A stretch of DNA of 64,000 bases from Leptospira koniambonensis. GTDB taxonomy: Bacteria; Spirochaetota; Leptospiria; Leptospirales; Leptospiraceae. Every line of letters begins with the position of its first letter. The first letter of the stretch is position 1. Below the pieces are notes generated by a model. The model was not told the origin of the DNA. It made no database searches and saw only the letters and a program-made list of their open reading frames with translations. Shown here in pieces: positions 8,861 through 17,925 of this stretch. The stretch spans positions 1 to 64,000 of the forward strand of contig NZ_RQFY01000006.1 in NCBI RefSeq assembly GCF_004769555.1. Direction: 5' to 3'. The position numbers were made by a program, and so were the translations under genes.

Positions 8861-11722
8861 ATGGATAGAAAGGACCAAATTATCGGACAAAATATTGCGA
8901 TTTGGGAAAAGGGACGTGCGGCATTGCCGTATCTTCTACTTTTCACTGGGATTTTTCTGACCCTTTCTCTGGGTTCTTTTACCATCGCTGAAAATGGAGT
9001 AGAAGCTAACCTTTTTGGTAGGCTCGGCCATTACCTTTCCTGGGGATTTTTATACTTATTTGGGAATGCTTCTTTTGTTCCCGGCATCATGCTTATCTTA
9101 ACTGGCGGAATCCTTCTTGCGAAGCCTGCTCAGGATGTTACTAACAAACTTCTTACCATTCCGTTATTCTTACTCGCCGTCGCAGTAAGTTTGAATGTTT
9201 TCGGAAATGTTTCTACAGTTCCATTTGCATCTAACGGTGGAGTTCTTGGGCAAGCACTCGCTGTGGCTTTGGAATATCTTCTTGGTTCTACTGGAAGACT
9301 TCTTATTCATTTCGTGGTCTATTTTTACGGCATACTAGTTTATCTGAACGAATCTCCAGTCCATTTTTTTGGAAGGCTTCTTGCACAAAGCGGCCGGGAC
9401 TGGAAGGAGCAATGGCTTTCCGGTTATATGAGTGGAAGAACCAAAAAAGAAGAAGAGTTCGAAAATTACGAATCTACATTTGCAAAAACCAAATCTACTG
9501 ATTGGTCCAAAGGTCTTGCAGGTATGATGAATTCAGTTTCTTCATGGAAAGAAACAAACGCTGAAGTTTCAGAAGAAAATGTGCCTCCTTGGTTTCGTAG
9601 AGAAGTTTCGGGTCCTTCTTCGGAGAAACAGAACCCAGTGAAAACTACTACAAACTTGGAATCATATATTCAAAAAGTAAAAGGCAATTCTAAGGTTGCA
9701 GATATAAAAGAATCTAATGTGCAATATAGAAATTCAGGTCTTCTACAGGGATTTTTTGAAGATGATAGAAAGATTTTCCAATTCCAAACTGCCTCTTCTC
9801 GCCTTGTGGAGAAAGTGTATGGAATTCAGGATAGAAAAGAAGATATTATAGCTACCTCTAAAAAGGCATGGGAGATCTTGGATCTTAGGAGTGAAACTTC
9901 TGCACAACCTTCTTTTGTAAAAGAAGAAGTGCCGCATGTGGTTCTTGAAACAGAAAAGTTGGAAGAAGAAGTCCAACCATTCATTTCTAATAAAGAAATT
10001 ATAGAAGAAGTTTCCGCCGAAGGGGAAAACTTCCAAGAAGAAGGCGAAGAACTGGAAGAATGGACCGAAGAGGAAGATTCTTTGGAAGACCTGGAAGATT
10101 CGAAAGAAGAATACGAGGAAGAAGTAGAAGAATCTGACGAGTTGGAAGAAATTGAAGAGATCGAAGAACCTAAGGCTGTTGCGGCGCCGGAGGTGGTAAT
10201 TCCTAGTACGTTACCTTCTCCTGTTGTAGCTCCTACATCCGTTGCGGAAAAGAAACCGAAACAATCTGAACTTCCATTTACTCCAGTTTCTATGGTGCCA
10301 GTATTCCGTTCTAAACGTTCTGTGTATCATATTCCTCTGAATCGTTTGAAGAGTAATCCTACAAAAGTACAAGATGCACTTTTCAAAGTAGAATCTGAAA
10401 AGGTTGCATTCGAGATTGAGAACGCTCTAAAAGTATATGGTTATGAAGCAAAGGTTGTAGGATGGGAAAGAGGTCCTATCATCACTCGTTATGAACTCAC
10501 TCCTCCTCCTGGGGTGAAGTTGGGAAGGATCACTTCTTTGACTGACGAGCTTAGGATGTATCTTGCAGTTAAGAATATTCGTATCGTCGCTCCTATTCCA
10601 GGTAAATCCACGATCGGTATCGAGGTTCCAAATAAACATAGAGAAGATGTTTTCCTGGGAGATATATTACGTTCTTCTTTAGCACCTAAACCTAAAAAAG
10701 ATCTGAATATTGTGATCGGTAAGGATATTTCAGGCAAGCTTGTATCCATTGATTTAAATAAACTTCCTCACTTGCTTGTGGCAGGAACTACTGGTTCTGG
10801 TAAATCAGTTTGTTTGAATGCGATGATCGCTTCTTTGGTCTTAAATCTTTCTCCAGAAGAAGTTCGTTTTATAATGATAGACCCTAAGATGGTGGAACTT
10901 ACTCTGTTTGAGGATATTCCTCATCTTCTTATGCCGGTGATCAAAGATGCTCGTAAGGCAACCAAATCACTCTCTTGGGTGATCCAAGAAATGGAAGCGC
11001 GTTATGAAGCTGTATCCCAATTGAAATGTAGGGATTTCCGTTCTTATAATGAGAAGGTAGAAGAACATTATCACAAAGAAGGTTATAATAAAATGCCTTA
11101 TCTTGTGGTGTTCATAGATGAGCTTGCTGACTTAATGATGGTGTCCGGAAAAGATCTGGAAGATGCGATCACTCGTATCAGCCAGAAGTCCAGAGCGGTA
11201 GGGATCCACTTAGTGATGGCGACCCAAAGACCTTCTGTGGATGTGATCACTGGTCTTATCAAAGCGAACTGTCCTGCAAGGATAGCATTCCATGTGGCTC
11301 AAAAAACTGACTCTAAGATCATTCTGGATATGAATGGTGCTGAGTCTCTTCTTGGAAAAGGGGATATGTTATACAAGTCTCCTACTTCTGCGGACCTGGC
11401 TCGTATCCAGGCTCCATTTATCTCTGAAGAAGAGATAGAGAAGATCGTGGATGAGGCTAAAAAATACGGAGCTCCTACCTACGTAGAATTCGATCTGGAA
11501 GAAGAAACTGAATCTGACTCCGCGGAAGAGATGGATGAGGAACTATTCGATAAGGCCTGGGAAATCGTAAGGACGGATAGAAAGGCGAGCGCAAGCTACT
11601 TACAAAGACGTTTGAAAATCGGCTATAACAGGGCCGCTCGGATCATGGAATTAATGGAAGAAAGGGGATATGTTTCTGCGATCCTGGGATCTAAGGGACG
11701 GGAAATTTTAAGGTCTGCTTAA
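8861..11722 (+). CDS. ftsK: DNA translocase FtsK/SpoIIIE
   Basis: Septal DNA pump that clears and aligns chromosome termini at division. The 953-residue protein has four or so N-terminal membrane segments (about 20-190). A long, very acidic Glu-rich linker (about 390-430) and the RecA-like motor follow. The motor shows Walker A GTTGSGKS (about residue 645) and Walker B VVFIDELADLMM. A C-terminal winged-helix gamma domain (YLQRRLKIGYNRAARIMELME) reads polar sequences. An in-frame extension to 8744 is translated repeat DNA and is rejected. The ATG at 8861 has AGGAGG only 1 nt away, an unusually short gap, so the start remains slightly uncertain. Confidence 0.95.
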   Translation: MDRKDQIIGQNIAIWEKGRAALPYLLLFTGIFLTLSLGSFTIAENGVEANLFGRLGHYLSWGFLYLFGNASFVPGIMLILTGGILLAKPAQDVTNKLLTIPLFLLAVAVSLNVFGNVSTVPFASNGGVLGQALAVALEYLLGSTGRLLIHFVVYFYGILVYLNESPVHFFGRLLAQSGRDWKEQWLSGYMSGRTKKEEEFENYESTFAKTKSTDWSKGLAGMMNSVSSWKETNAEVSEENVPPWFRREVSGPSSEKQNPVKTTTNLESYIQKVKGNSKVADIKESNVQYRNSGLLQGFFEDDRKIFQFQTASSRLVEKVYGIQDRKEDIIATSKKAWEILDLRSETSAQPSFVKEEVPHVVLETEKLEEEVQPFISNKEIIEEVSAEGENFQEEGEELEEWTEEEDSLEDLEDSKEEYEEEVEESDELEEIEEIEEPKAVAAPEVVIPSTLPSPVVAPTSVAEKKPKQSELPFTPVSMVPVFRSKRSVYHIPLNRLKSNPTKVQDALFKVESEKVAFEIENALKVYGYEAKVVGWERGPIITRYELTPPPGVKLGRITSLTDELRMYLAVKNIRIVAPIPGKSTIGIEVPNKHREDVFLGDILRSSLAPKPKKDLNIVIGKDISGKLVSIDLNKLPHLLVAGTTGSGKSVCLNAMIASLVLNLSPEEVRFIMIDPKMVELTLFEDIPHLLMPVIKDARKATKSLSWVIQEMEARYEAVSQLKCRDFRSYNEKVEEHYHKEGYNKMPYLVVFIDELADLMMVSGKDLEDAITRISQKSRAVGIHLVMATQRPSVDVITGLIKANCPARIAFHVAQKTDSKIILDMNGAESLLGKGDMLYKSPTSADLARIQAPFISEEEIEKIVDEAKKYGAPTYVEFDLEEETESDSAEEMDEELFDKAWEIVRTDRKASASYLQRRLKIGYNRAARIMELMEERGYVSAILGSKGREILRSA

Positions 11723-11730
11723 AAATTCGA

Positions 11731-11756
11731 CCCGGTCTAGGAATTTCCAGGCCGGG
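11731..11756 (+). terminator. Stem-loop after ftsK, without U-tract
   Basis: CCCGG...CCGGG encloses a near-continuous stem with one A-C mismatch (CCCGGTCTAGGA pairing with TTTCCAGGCCGGG), 8 nt after the ftsK stop. It is followed by AAAAGAAACC rather than T residues. It resembles the hairpin after pnp and probably marks the transcript end. Confidence 0.4.
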
Positions 11757-11824
11757 AAAAGAAACCAAGTGACAGTGGGGCGGATACTCGCCATCCTGGA
11801 AAAAAATCCCTGCATTACCTGAGA

Positions 11825-12556
11825 ATGAAAGATACCTTAAGCAATCGTTCTGTATTTATCGCCCTTTGCCTGTCCGTTTTATTCGGCAGCTTTTCCCTGG
11901 GCGCTCAGTCATCCGCAAAACACCATTGGAATTCACCTTCTGAAGTGGTTAAAAAAGTCAGAAAAACTTTTTCGGACCTAAAATCTTATAAGGCTGATTT
12001 CGTGATCCAAACGGAATCAAACAAAAAAGTAGTCACTAAAAAAGGTGTCTGCTACTATAAGAAGGGTGGAAAGATCAAATATGAATTTTCAGATCCTTCC
12101 GGTGACGAGATCGTTTCTGACGGCAAAACTCTTTGGATCTTTATCAAAAGATTAAATGCTGCAGGAAAGCAAGATCTTACATTAAATAAATCTAATAAAT
12201 CTGGACCTATTTTTTCCCCAATGACGGAAGAGGGTCTTTCCAGGATTTTTAGAAAGTATCATTATAAATTCGAGTCCATAGAACAACCTCAGGTTTCTCC
12301 TAAAGACAATCGTCAATATTTCGTATTGGCTTTGGAACAAAGAGAGAAGATTGGCGGTTACGAAACTATGACCCTCTATGTAGATGCTCAAACTTCCTTT
12401 ATTAAAAAGGCAGTTGCGAGTGACGGAAGAGGCAAGACCACCACTGTAGAATTTTTCGGATTAGATCCGAATGCGGATATCGAGGACGGAGTGTTTAATT
12501 TCCGCCCTGACGGTAATTCTAAAATCGTAAATAACCCCTTGGTGTCGGAAGAATAA
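11825..12556 (+). CDS. LolA-like outer-membrane lipoprotein carrier
   Basis: A 243-residue periplasmic protein with a signal peptide ([18 protein letters not shown], about 10-28). The LolA/LolB-like fold is indicated by [48 protein letters not shown] and the late [18 protein letters not shown]. LolA proteins ferry lipoproteins from the inner to the outer membrane, which fits a lipoprotein-rich spirochete. It is divergent from the enterobacterial protein, so the exact client range is inference. It lies between ftsK and the rodZ-like gene, 25 nt before the latter. Confidence 0.82.
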   Translation: MKDTLSNRSVFIALCLSVLFGSFSLGAQSSAKHHWNSPSEVVKKVRKTFSDLKSYKADFVIQTESNKKVVTKKGVCYYKKGGKIKYEFSDPSGDEIVSDGKTLWIFIKRLNAAGKQDLTLNKSNKSGPIFSPMTEEGLSRIFRKYHYKFESIEQPQVSPKDNRQYFVLALEQREKIGGYETMTLYVDAQTSFIKKAVASDGRGKTTTVEFFGLDPNADIEDGVFNFRPDGNSKIVNNPLVSEE

Positions 12557-12581
12557 ATCTTCCTAGGAAAGGAGAGCGAAA

Positions 12582-13709
12582 TTGAATCAGAAACGAGTAG
12601 GGCAAATCCTTAGAGAGGCTAGGGAAGAAAAAAAGCTCACTGTAAAGGACGTATCTAAGGATACGAATATTTCCGTTAAATACATTCTCGCATTGGAGAC
12701 TGAGGATTATGCCCAGTTTCCTGGAGAAACATTTACCATAGGATTTTTAAAAAACTACGGTAGCTACTTAAAGTTAGACACGGGGATGCTGATCAATTTA
12801 TACAGAGGGGAGAAGATCGAAGAATCTCAAGCTCCTTTAGAAGAACTCACCAAACCTACTTCTAATTTTTATTATGATCTAAATTTCGATAAGAACAAAC
12901 TGATTACTGCAATCACCGTTCTAATAGTGGCGATTACTCTAGTTGTGGTTTATAATCTAGTTGATGGAGTTTCTTCTGGTGACGATGTTTCGGAAGAAAG
13001 CGGCAGAAGATTGGAGATCCCTGAAAATATAGACTTCATCAATCGTTCCGTTCCAGAAACAAGACCTGAAAGTTTTATCTTAACTGCAAACCAAGGTGTA
13101 AGCTTTAGCGCATCTAACCAACAATGTAAACTTTTCATTTCTTCTGTAGAACAAGGATCTGATGCAAATACTGCAGTTCTTGCTTTTAATGTGTATCCTG
13201 AATTGACAGTTTACAAATTCAGATTGTCTGAAGGACAGGAAAAAGTCCTCAGTTATTCTATCCCTGAAATTTCTTCCTTACGCAGAAGTATCCGTATCGC
13301 TGCTCAAAGTGTGACCGGAAGTTCTGCAAAAGTTTTAGTTTCTTTAAGTGAAGAAGAGAAACAAGGCACTACTGTCCAGTCTAATCCTCAAGGAGAGGAC
13401 TCTACTAAAACTTTAGGTGATGTTCCGATCCAAGTTACATTATTTTTCTCTAAACCAAGTTATGCAGAGTTCATGATCGATGGTCAAATGGGCTTCAGAG
13501 GACTTGTGCAAGGTGGAGAAAATAAAACTCTAGAAGCGAAAGATCGTCTGGAGATCAAAGTAGGTGATGGTTCCGCAGTGGAGATGATCCAAAACGGAAA
13601 ACCTAAAGTGGTCTTAGGACGCCCCGGAAAATTAGTGAAGAAAGTTTATATAAAAACACCAAACCCTTACGATAGCACTCAGTTTATCATTAAGGAGTTG
13701 GGCGAGTAA
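12582..13709 (+). CDS. RodZ-like helix-turn-helix membrane protein
   Basis: The N-terminal ~75 residues form the HTH of the RodZ/HTH_25 family ([46 protein letters not shown]). A single membrane span follows near 108-127 ([18 protein letters not shown]), then a ~250-residue exoplasmic part ending in a beta-rich DUF4115-like region. RodZ links the MreB cytoskeleton to wall synthesis and shape. The TTG at 12582 has a GGAG ribosome site. It sits 8 nt upstream of rimO. Architecture is clear; the cell-shape role is inferred from the family. Confidence 0.83.
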   Translation: MNQKRVGQILREAREEKKLTVKDVSKDTNISVKYILALETEDYAQFPGETFTIGFLKNYGSYLKLDTGMLINLYRGEKIEESQAPLEELTKPTSNFYYDLNFDKNKLITAITVLIVAITLVVVYNLVDGVSSGDDVSEESGRRLEIPENIDFINRSVPETRPESFILTANQGVSFSASNQQCKLFISSVEQGSDANTAVLAFNVYPELTVYKFRLSEGQEKVLSYSIPEISSLRRSIRIAAQSVTGSSAKVLVSLSEEEKQGTTVQSNPQGEDSTKTLGDVPIQVTLFFSKPSYAEFMIDGQMGFRGLVQGGENKTLEAKDRLEIKVGDGSAVEMIQNGKPKVVLGRPGKLVKKVYIKTPNPYDSTQFIIKELGE

Positions 13710-13717
13710 GGCTTCGT

Positions 13718-15043
13718 TTGGATAAAAAGTTCTACATTACCACTCTTGGATGTCCCAAAAATACCGTGGACTCCATGAGCATGCACCATTCCCTTTTGGA
13801 AGAAGGTTTTCTTCCGGCTACAAAACCGGAAGAATCTGACTTCCATCTGATCAATACCTGTACATTCATTCGATCCGCTACAGAAGAAACCATCCAGACT
13901 ATACTTGGTGCGGCTCACGCTAAAAAGCAAGAAGGCCAAAAGTTAGTCGTAGTAGGATGTTTTGCAGAAAGATATCCAAAAGACATCTCCGCAGAAATCC
14001 CAGAGGTAGATCTGGTTTTCGGAACTGGAAAATATTCCCAAGCAGGAAAGATCATTAAGGAAGCTTTCCGCAGAGATATTTCTTCTCCTGCAAAGACCGA
14101 ATTTAATTTAGATATCGTAGAGAGAATGAAACTCTCTCCAGAGATAGAAAACTATTCCAAACCTTATGCGTATGTAAAAGTTTCTGATGGTTGTAATAGA
14201 GGATGTGCTTTCTGTATCATTCCTTCTCTACGTGGAAAATTCGTAGATTCTCCTTTGGAAGAGATCTTAAGAGATACTAAAAGAGCGATCTCTGCAGGTG
14301 CAAAAGAGATCTGTTTAGTTTCCCAAGATACAGTGTATTACGGAAAAGATTCAGACAAACTTCTGGATATGATCAAAGCTGTTTCGGATATCGAAAATCT
14401 TGAAATTTTAAGATTATTATATTTATACCCTGATAAGAAGACTGAAAAAATCCTGAGGCTTATGGGTGAAACTCCTAAGATCGCTCCTTATCTAGAATCT
14501 CCTCTCCAACATGTTTCCGAAAGAGTATTAAAAAACATGAATAGAAGCGGGGGATATTTCCAATTCAGGGATCTGTATTCTCTTGCGAGAGAAATGAGAC
14601 CTGATCTTGAGATCAGAACTTCTTTTATTTTAGGTTTTCCTGGAGAAACAGGAGAAGATGTGGATGAGATCTTACGCTTTGTAGAAGAGACTCGTCCAGA
14701 AAAATTGAATTTATTCTCTTATTCTCCTCAAGAAGGAACTAAGGGTGCAGACCTGACCCAAACAGTTTCAGATAAAGAGAAGGCGAAAAGGATCAATCTG
14801 ATCCGAGATACTCATTTGAAAATCCTACAAGAGATCCATGAATCCAGAATAGGTAAAACTTATACTGCGATCGTAGATGGATTGGAAGGAAATACCGCAA
14901 TCGTTAGACGTTTGCAGGATGCTCCGGAAATTGACGAAGTGGTTTATGTAGAAGATCCTTCTTTGAAGCCTGGAACAATCGGAAAAGTGAAAATCGAATC
15001 TTTTTACGAATACGACATGATGGGAACTTGGTTGGAATCTTGA
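13718..15043 (+). CDS. rimO: Ribosomal protein S12 methylthiotransferase RimO
   Basis: Radical-SAM enzyme that adds a methylthio group to an Asp of ribosomal protein S12. The N-terminal MTTase domain carries three cluster cysteines (LGCPKNTVDS, NTCTFIRSA, VGCFAERY). The radical SAM core has CNRGCAFC followed by IIPSLRGK, which favours RimO over MiaB. A TRAM domain (about 375-441) ends the protein. 441 residues, TTG start at 13718. It overlaps the start of pgsA. Confidence 0.95.
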   Translation: MDKKFYITTLGCPKNTVDSMSMHHSLLEEGFLPATKPEESDFHLINTCTFIRSATEETIQTILGAAHAKKQEGQKLVVVGCFAERYPKDISAEIPEVDLVFGTGKYSQAGKIIKEAFRRDISSPAKTEFNLDIVERMKLSPEIENYSKPYAYVKVSDGCNRGCAFCIIPSLRGKFVDSPLEEILRDTKRAISAGAKEICLVSQDTVYYGKDSDKLLDMIKAVSDIENLEILRLLYLYPDKKTEKILRLMGETPKIAPYLESPLQHVSERVLKNMNRSGGYFQFRDLYSLAREMRPDLEIRTSFILGFPGETGEDVDEILRFVEETRPEKLNLFSYSPQEGTKGADLTQTVSDKEKAKRINLIRDTHLKILQEIHESRIGKTYTAIVDGLEGNTAIVRRLQDAPEIDEVVYVEDPSLKPGTIGKVKIESFYEYDMMGTWLES

Positions 15044-15774
15044 ATCCGAATATTAATATACCCAATGCTCTTACCGTACTAAGAGTTGCTTCACTTCCTT
15101 TTTTCATCTGGTTTTTATACCAGAAGGAGCAGGCTTACCATATCGCCGCTCTAGTTTTATTCTCTCTTGCATCTCTTACAGATTTTATAGATGGTTATTT
15201 GGCTAGGAAATGGAAACAAGAGACCGAGTTCGGAAAATTTTTAGACCCACTCGCAGATAAGATCATTGTAGTAGGTTGTTTTACTACATTCATATTTCTG
15301 CATGAGCAAATAGAACTTTGGATGGTGATTCTCATCATTGGAAGAGATATGCTTATCACAACCTTACGTTATCTCGCGATCCGTTTGGGAAAATCTATCC
15401 GTACGACCATGCTTGGAAAGGTAAAGACTGCCTTCCAGATGGGCGCTATTATTTTAATTTTGATCTTCTTTATATTAGTTTCCTCGAATAAAAGAATTCT
15501 GATCAATGAGGTCTACCAAAGTGGTAAACTTGAAGGAATGACCGTTTTTGGGATCGCTTCTGAAAACGCAGTTGCATTCGTTAAGGTTTGGCAGGAAAAC
15601 GGTGCCCCCGGCTGGAACGAGTTAGTATTTGGACTAGGTGGATTTGTTCCGTACTTCGGAATGCTTTTGACCACTCTGATCACTGTACTTTCCGGAATTC
15701 GTTATTTGTTCTCAAACAGGGAAGTGATCCGTTACAGCTCTATACGGAGGGCCTTCGGTAAAAATGGAAATTAG
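15028..15774 (+). CDS. pgsA: CDP-diacylglycerol-glycerol-3-phosphate 3-phosphatidyltransferase
   Basis: Makes phosphatidylglycerophosphate, the first committed step to phosphatidylglycerol and cardiolipin, in the inner membrane. The CDP-alcohol phosphatidyltransferase signature is complete: DFIDGYLAR, eight residues, then GKFLDPLAD. Several membrane spans are present. The TTG at 15028 gives 248 residues and a 16-nt overlap with rimO; a TTG at 15040 (MNPNINIPNALT) is equally possible. About 30 residues near 165-195 are an extra loop between transmembrane helices. The end overlaps trpD by 11 nt. Confidence 0.92.
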   Translation: MVGILNPNINIPNALTVLRVASLPFFIWFLYQKEQAYHIAALVLFSLASLTDFIDGYLARKWKQETEFGKFLDPLADKIIVVGCFTTFIFLHEQIELWMVILIIGRDMLITTLRYLAIRLGKSIRTTMLGKVKTAFQMGAIILILIFFILVSSNKRILINEVYQSGKLEGMTVFGIASENAVAFVKVWQENGAPGWNELVFGLGGFVPYFGMLLTTLITVLSGIRYLFSNREVIRYSSIRRAFGKNGN

Positions 15775-16774
15775 ACAAGCTATCATAAAAGTTTTAGAAA
15801 AAAAACATCTTACAGTTTCAGAAGCGGAAACTACTATCAATTCGGTAATGAAGGGAGAAGTATCCGAGATATTACTTTCTTCTTTTTTGACCGCAATGAG
15901 AGCAAAAGGAGAAACAGTAGATGAACTATTGGGTTTCTGTTTGGCTCTTCGCCGTAACGCGCTTAAACCTAAAACAGCTTTTCCTTTTGATATGTTGGAC
16001 ACTTGCGGAACCGGCGGTGATGGAAAAGGTACAGTAAACATTTCCACACTTTCTGCCATTGTAATTTCTTCTCTTGGTGTCAAGGTCGCAAAACATGGAA
16101 ACCGTTCTGTTTCTTCTCATACTGGTTCTAGCGATATTCTCGGAAGACTAGGTTATAATACTGAGAAAACCCAAGAAGAAGTGGAGTCTCATCTGGTTGA
16201 TAACGGATTTGCATTCTTATTCGCTCCAATGTGGCATCCATCTATGAAGTTTGCGGGACCAGTTCGTAAAGAATTAGGTTTTAGAACGCTATTTAATATG
16301 ATTGGACCTTTAAGTAATCCATTCTCTCCTCAATACCAGATCATTGGAGTGTATGAGCCTGAGTTGACTGAAACTTTTATCCGGGTTTTACAAGGTTTGG
16401 GTTTGAGAAGAGCTCTAGTATGTCATTCTAGAGACGGACTGGATGAATTTTCCATTTTCGAAAAAACGGATTATACTCTATTAGAAGACGGTGTAATCTC
16501 CAGAAAAGACTTCGATCCTAAAGATCTGGGCGTAAAAGATCTGGATCCTGCGGAAGTATTTACAAGTGGTCCGGACCAAGCTGAGTCCCTGGCTCGAAAG
16601 ATACTGGCAGGAGAGAAGATTGCGGGCACACATGCAGTCGCCTTGAATGCTGGGGCAGGGCTTTTCACCTTGGGAAAGGCTCCTTCTATCCTAGATGGAT
16701 ACAAAACCGCATTAGAACAGTTGGCTTCCGGAAAAACAGGCGCCTTCTTTCAAAATTTAATTACCAAGGGATAA
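15764..16774 (+). CDS. trpD: Anthranilate phosphoribosyltransferase
   Basis: Second step of tryptophan synthesis, joining anthranilate to PRPP. The 336 residues have the phosphate-binding CGTGGDGKGTVNIST, KHGNRSVSSHTGSSDILGRLG and IGPLSNP motifs of the family. The ATG at 15764 overlaps pgsA by 11 nt. No other trp gene is nearby, so this is an isolated trpD within a housekeeping run. Confidence 0.95.
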   Translation: MEIRQAIIKVLEKKHLTVSEAETTINSVMKGEVSEILLSSFLTAMRAKGETVDELLGFCLALRRNALKPKTAFPFDMLDTCGTGGDGKGTVNISTLSAIVISSLGVKVAKHGNRSVSSHTGSSDILGRLGYNTEKTQEEVESHLVDNGFAFLFAPMWHPSMKFAGPVRKELGFRTLFNMIGPLSNPFSPQYQIIGVYEPELTETFIRVLQGLGLRRALVCHSRDGLDEFSIFEKTDYTLLEDGVISRKDFDPKDLGVKDLDPAEVFTSGPDQAESLARKILAGEKIAGTHAVALNAGAGLFTLGKAPSILDGYKTALEQLASGKTGAFFQNLITKG

Positions 16775-16828
16775 TAAAGGAAAATACTGGTCTCAAAAAG
16801 GACCAAATAAGGAAACACAGGTTTCATC

Positions 16829-17164
16829 ATGCTTAGCAATTTTCAGAATTTATTAATTTTAGCCCAAGCAGATCCAGCTGGGGCACAAGGTGGATTTAAT
16901 ACTCTATTATTCATTCCGATCCTATTTATCATTTTGTATTTTATAGTGATCCGTCCTCAAAGAAACGAGGAAAAGAAAAGAAAAACTATGATAGAGAGCC
17001 TGCAAAAAGGGGACGTAGTTATCACTTCTTCCGGGATCCATGGCAAGGTGGTAGAATTTAAGGATAATAACGAATCTGTTGTTTTAGCAATCGCTAAGGA
17101 CACCAACGTTACCTTCAATTCCAGCACGATTTTAAGAAAGAAGGAAAAAGAGAAAGAGGCCTAA
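16829..17164 (+). CDS. yajC: Preprotein translocase subunit YajC
   Basis: Small membrane partner of SecDF. The 111-residue protein has one membrane span (FNTLLFIPILFIILYFIVI, about 23-41), immediately followed by the family hallmark RPQRNEEKKRK and the cytoplasmic GDVVITSSGIHGKVVEF domain. The first gene of yajC-(unknown)-secD-secF. Confidence 0.95.
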   Translation: MLSNFQNLLILAQADPAGAQGGFNTLLFIPILFIILYFIVIRPQRNEEKKRKTMIESLQKGDVVITSSGIHGKVVEFKDNNESVVLAIAKDTNVTFNSSTILRKKEKEKEA

Positions 17165-17204
17165 ATCCCTTTTTCCGATAGTATTAATATAATCGGTGCG
17201 ACTC

Positions 17205-17915
17205 ATGAATAAGATCCTCTGCCTCCTTCTTTGTATCTCTTTAGCCCTTCCAATTTTTGGACAGGACGGAGAAGAAATCGATTTTTTGGATAAGGTTTCC
17301 GAACCTAAGAAGACAACCACTTCTTCCAAAAAGACACCTCTTGCAAAAGCTTCTAGAAAGAAAAAAGTAAAGAAGAACGCAGGTAAAAAGAAGAAGTTAG
17401 TCGAGTCCAAAGAGACTGAACAGAAAGAATCTGAGCCTAAGAAAAAAGTAGATCCGGAAATCGCACCGGAAGATCCTACTCAGGGAAAAAATTCAGGAGA
17501 TCCTAATGGACCGAATGAAACCTCTGAGAGAAATCTAAATAAAGAAGTTTCTAATCCTGAAGTTTCGGCTGAGATCCAAAAGCCTTACTGGTTAAACGAA
17601 GAAACTAATTTAAGTCCGAAAAATTTACCTGGTTATAATGCTAACGCTTCTTCTTTACCTAAAGAAGATATTTCTATCAGAGAGAAGTTAGGAGAGATCC
17701 TAAAACTCGGAGACGATAAGAAAAAAGAAGAAGAGAAAAGAAAGGCTGCAGAACAAAAAGAACAAGGTGCTATCGCCGGATTTTTCTCTGAACATAAAAA
17801 AGGGATCATAATCATAGCAATCATACTTGCTTTTGCTTTATATCAATTCAGAGCCAAAGGCGCACGTGTTAGTAAGCGTTCCCCTGTGACCATCAACAAA
17901 GTGAGAAGAGACTAG
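17205..17915 (+). CDS. Unrecognised Lys/Glu-rich membrane protein between yajC and secD
   Basis: I do not recognise a family. The ATG at 17205 gives 236 residues (a GTG at 17196 would add three). It starts with a signal-like stretch (KILCLLLCISLALPIFGQ). A ~160-residue low-complexity Lys/Glu/Pro/Asn-rich region follows, then a basic amphipathic segment (KKKEEEKRKAAEQKEQ) and one C-terminal membrane span (GIIIIAIILAFALYQF, near 202-217) with a short basic tail. Placement 10 nt before secD and after yajC suggests it works with, or is at least co-expressed with, the Sec accessory complex. That link is inference from position only. Confidence 0.8.
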   Translation: MNKILCLLLCISLALPIFGQDGEEIDFLDKVSEPKKTTTSSKKTPLAKASRKKKVKKNAGKKKKLVESKETEQKESEPKKKVDPEIAPEDPTQGKNSGDPNGPNETSERNLNKEVSNPEVSAEIQKPYWLNEETNLSPKNLPGYNANASSLPKEDISIREKLGEILKLGDDKKKEEEKRKAAEQKEQGAIAGFFSEHKKGIIIIAIILAFALYQFRAKGARVSKRSPVTINKVRRD

Positions 17916-17925
17916 GAGTCCGAAT

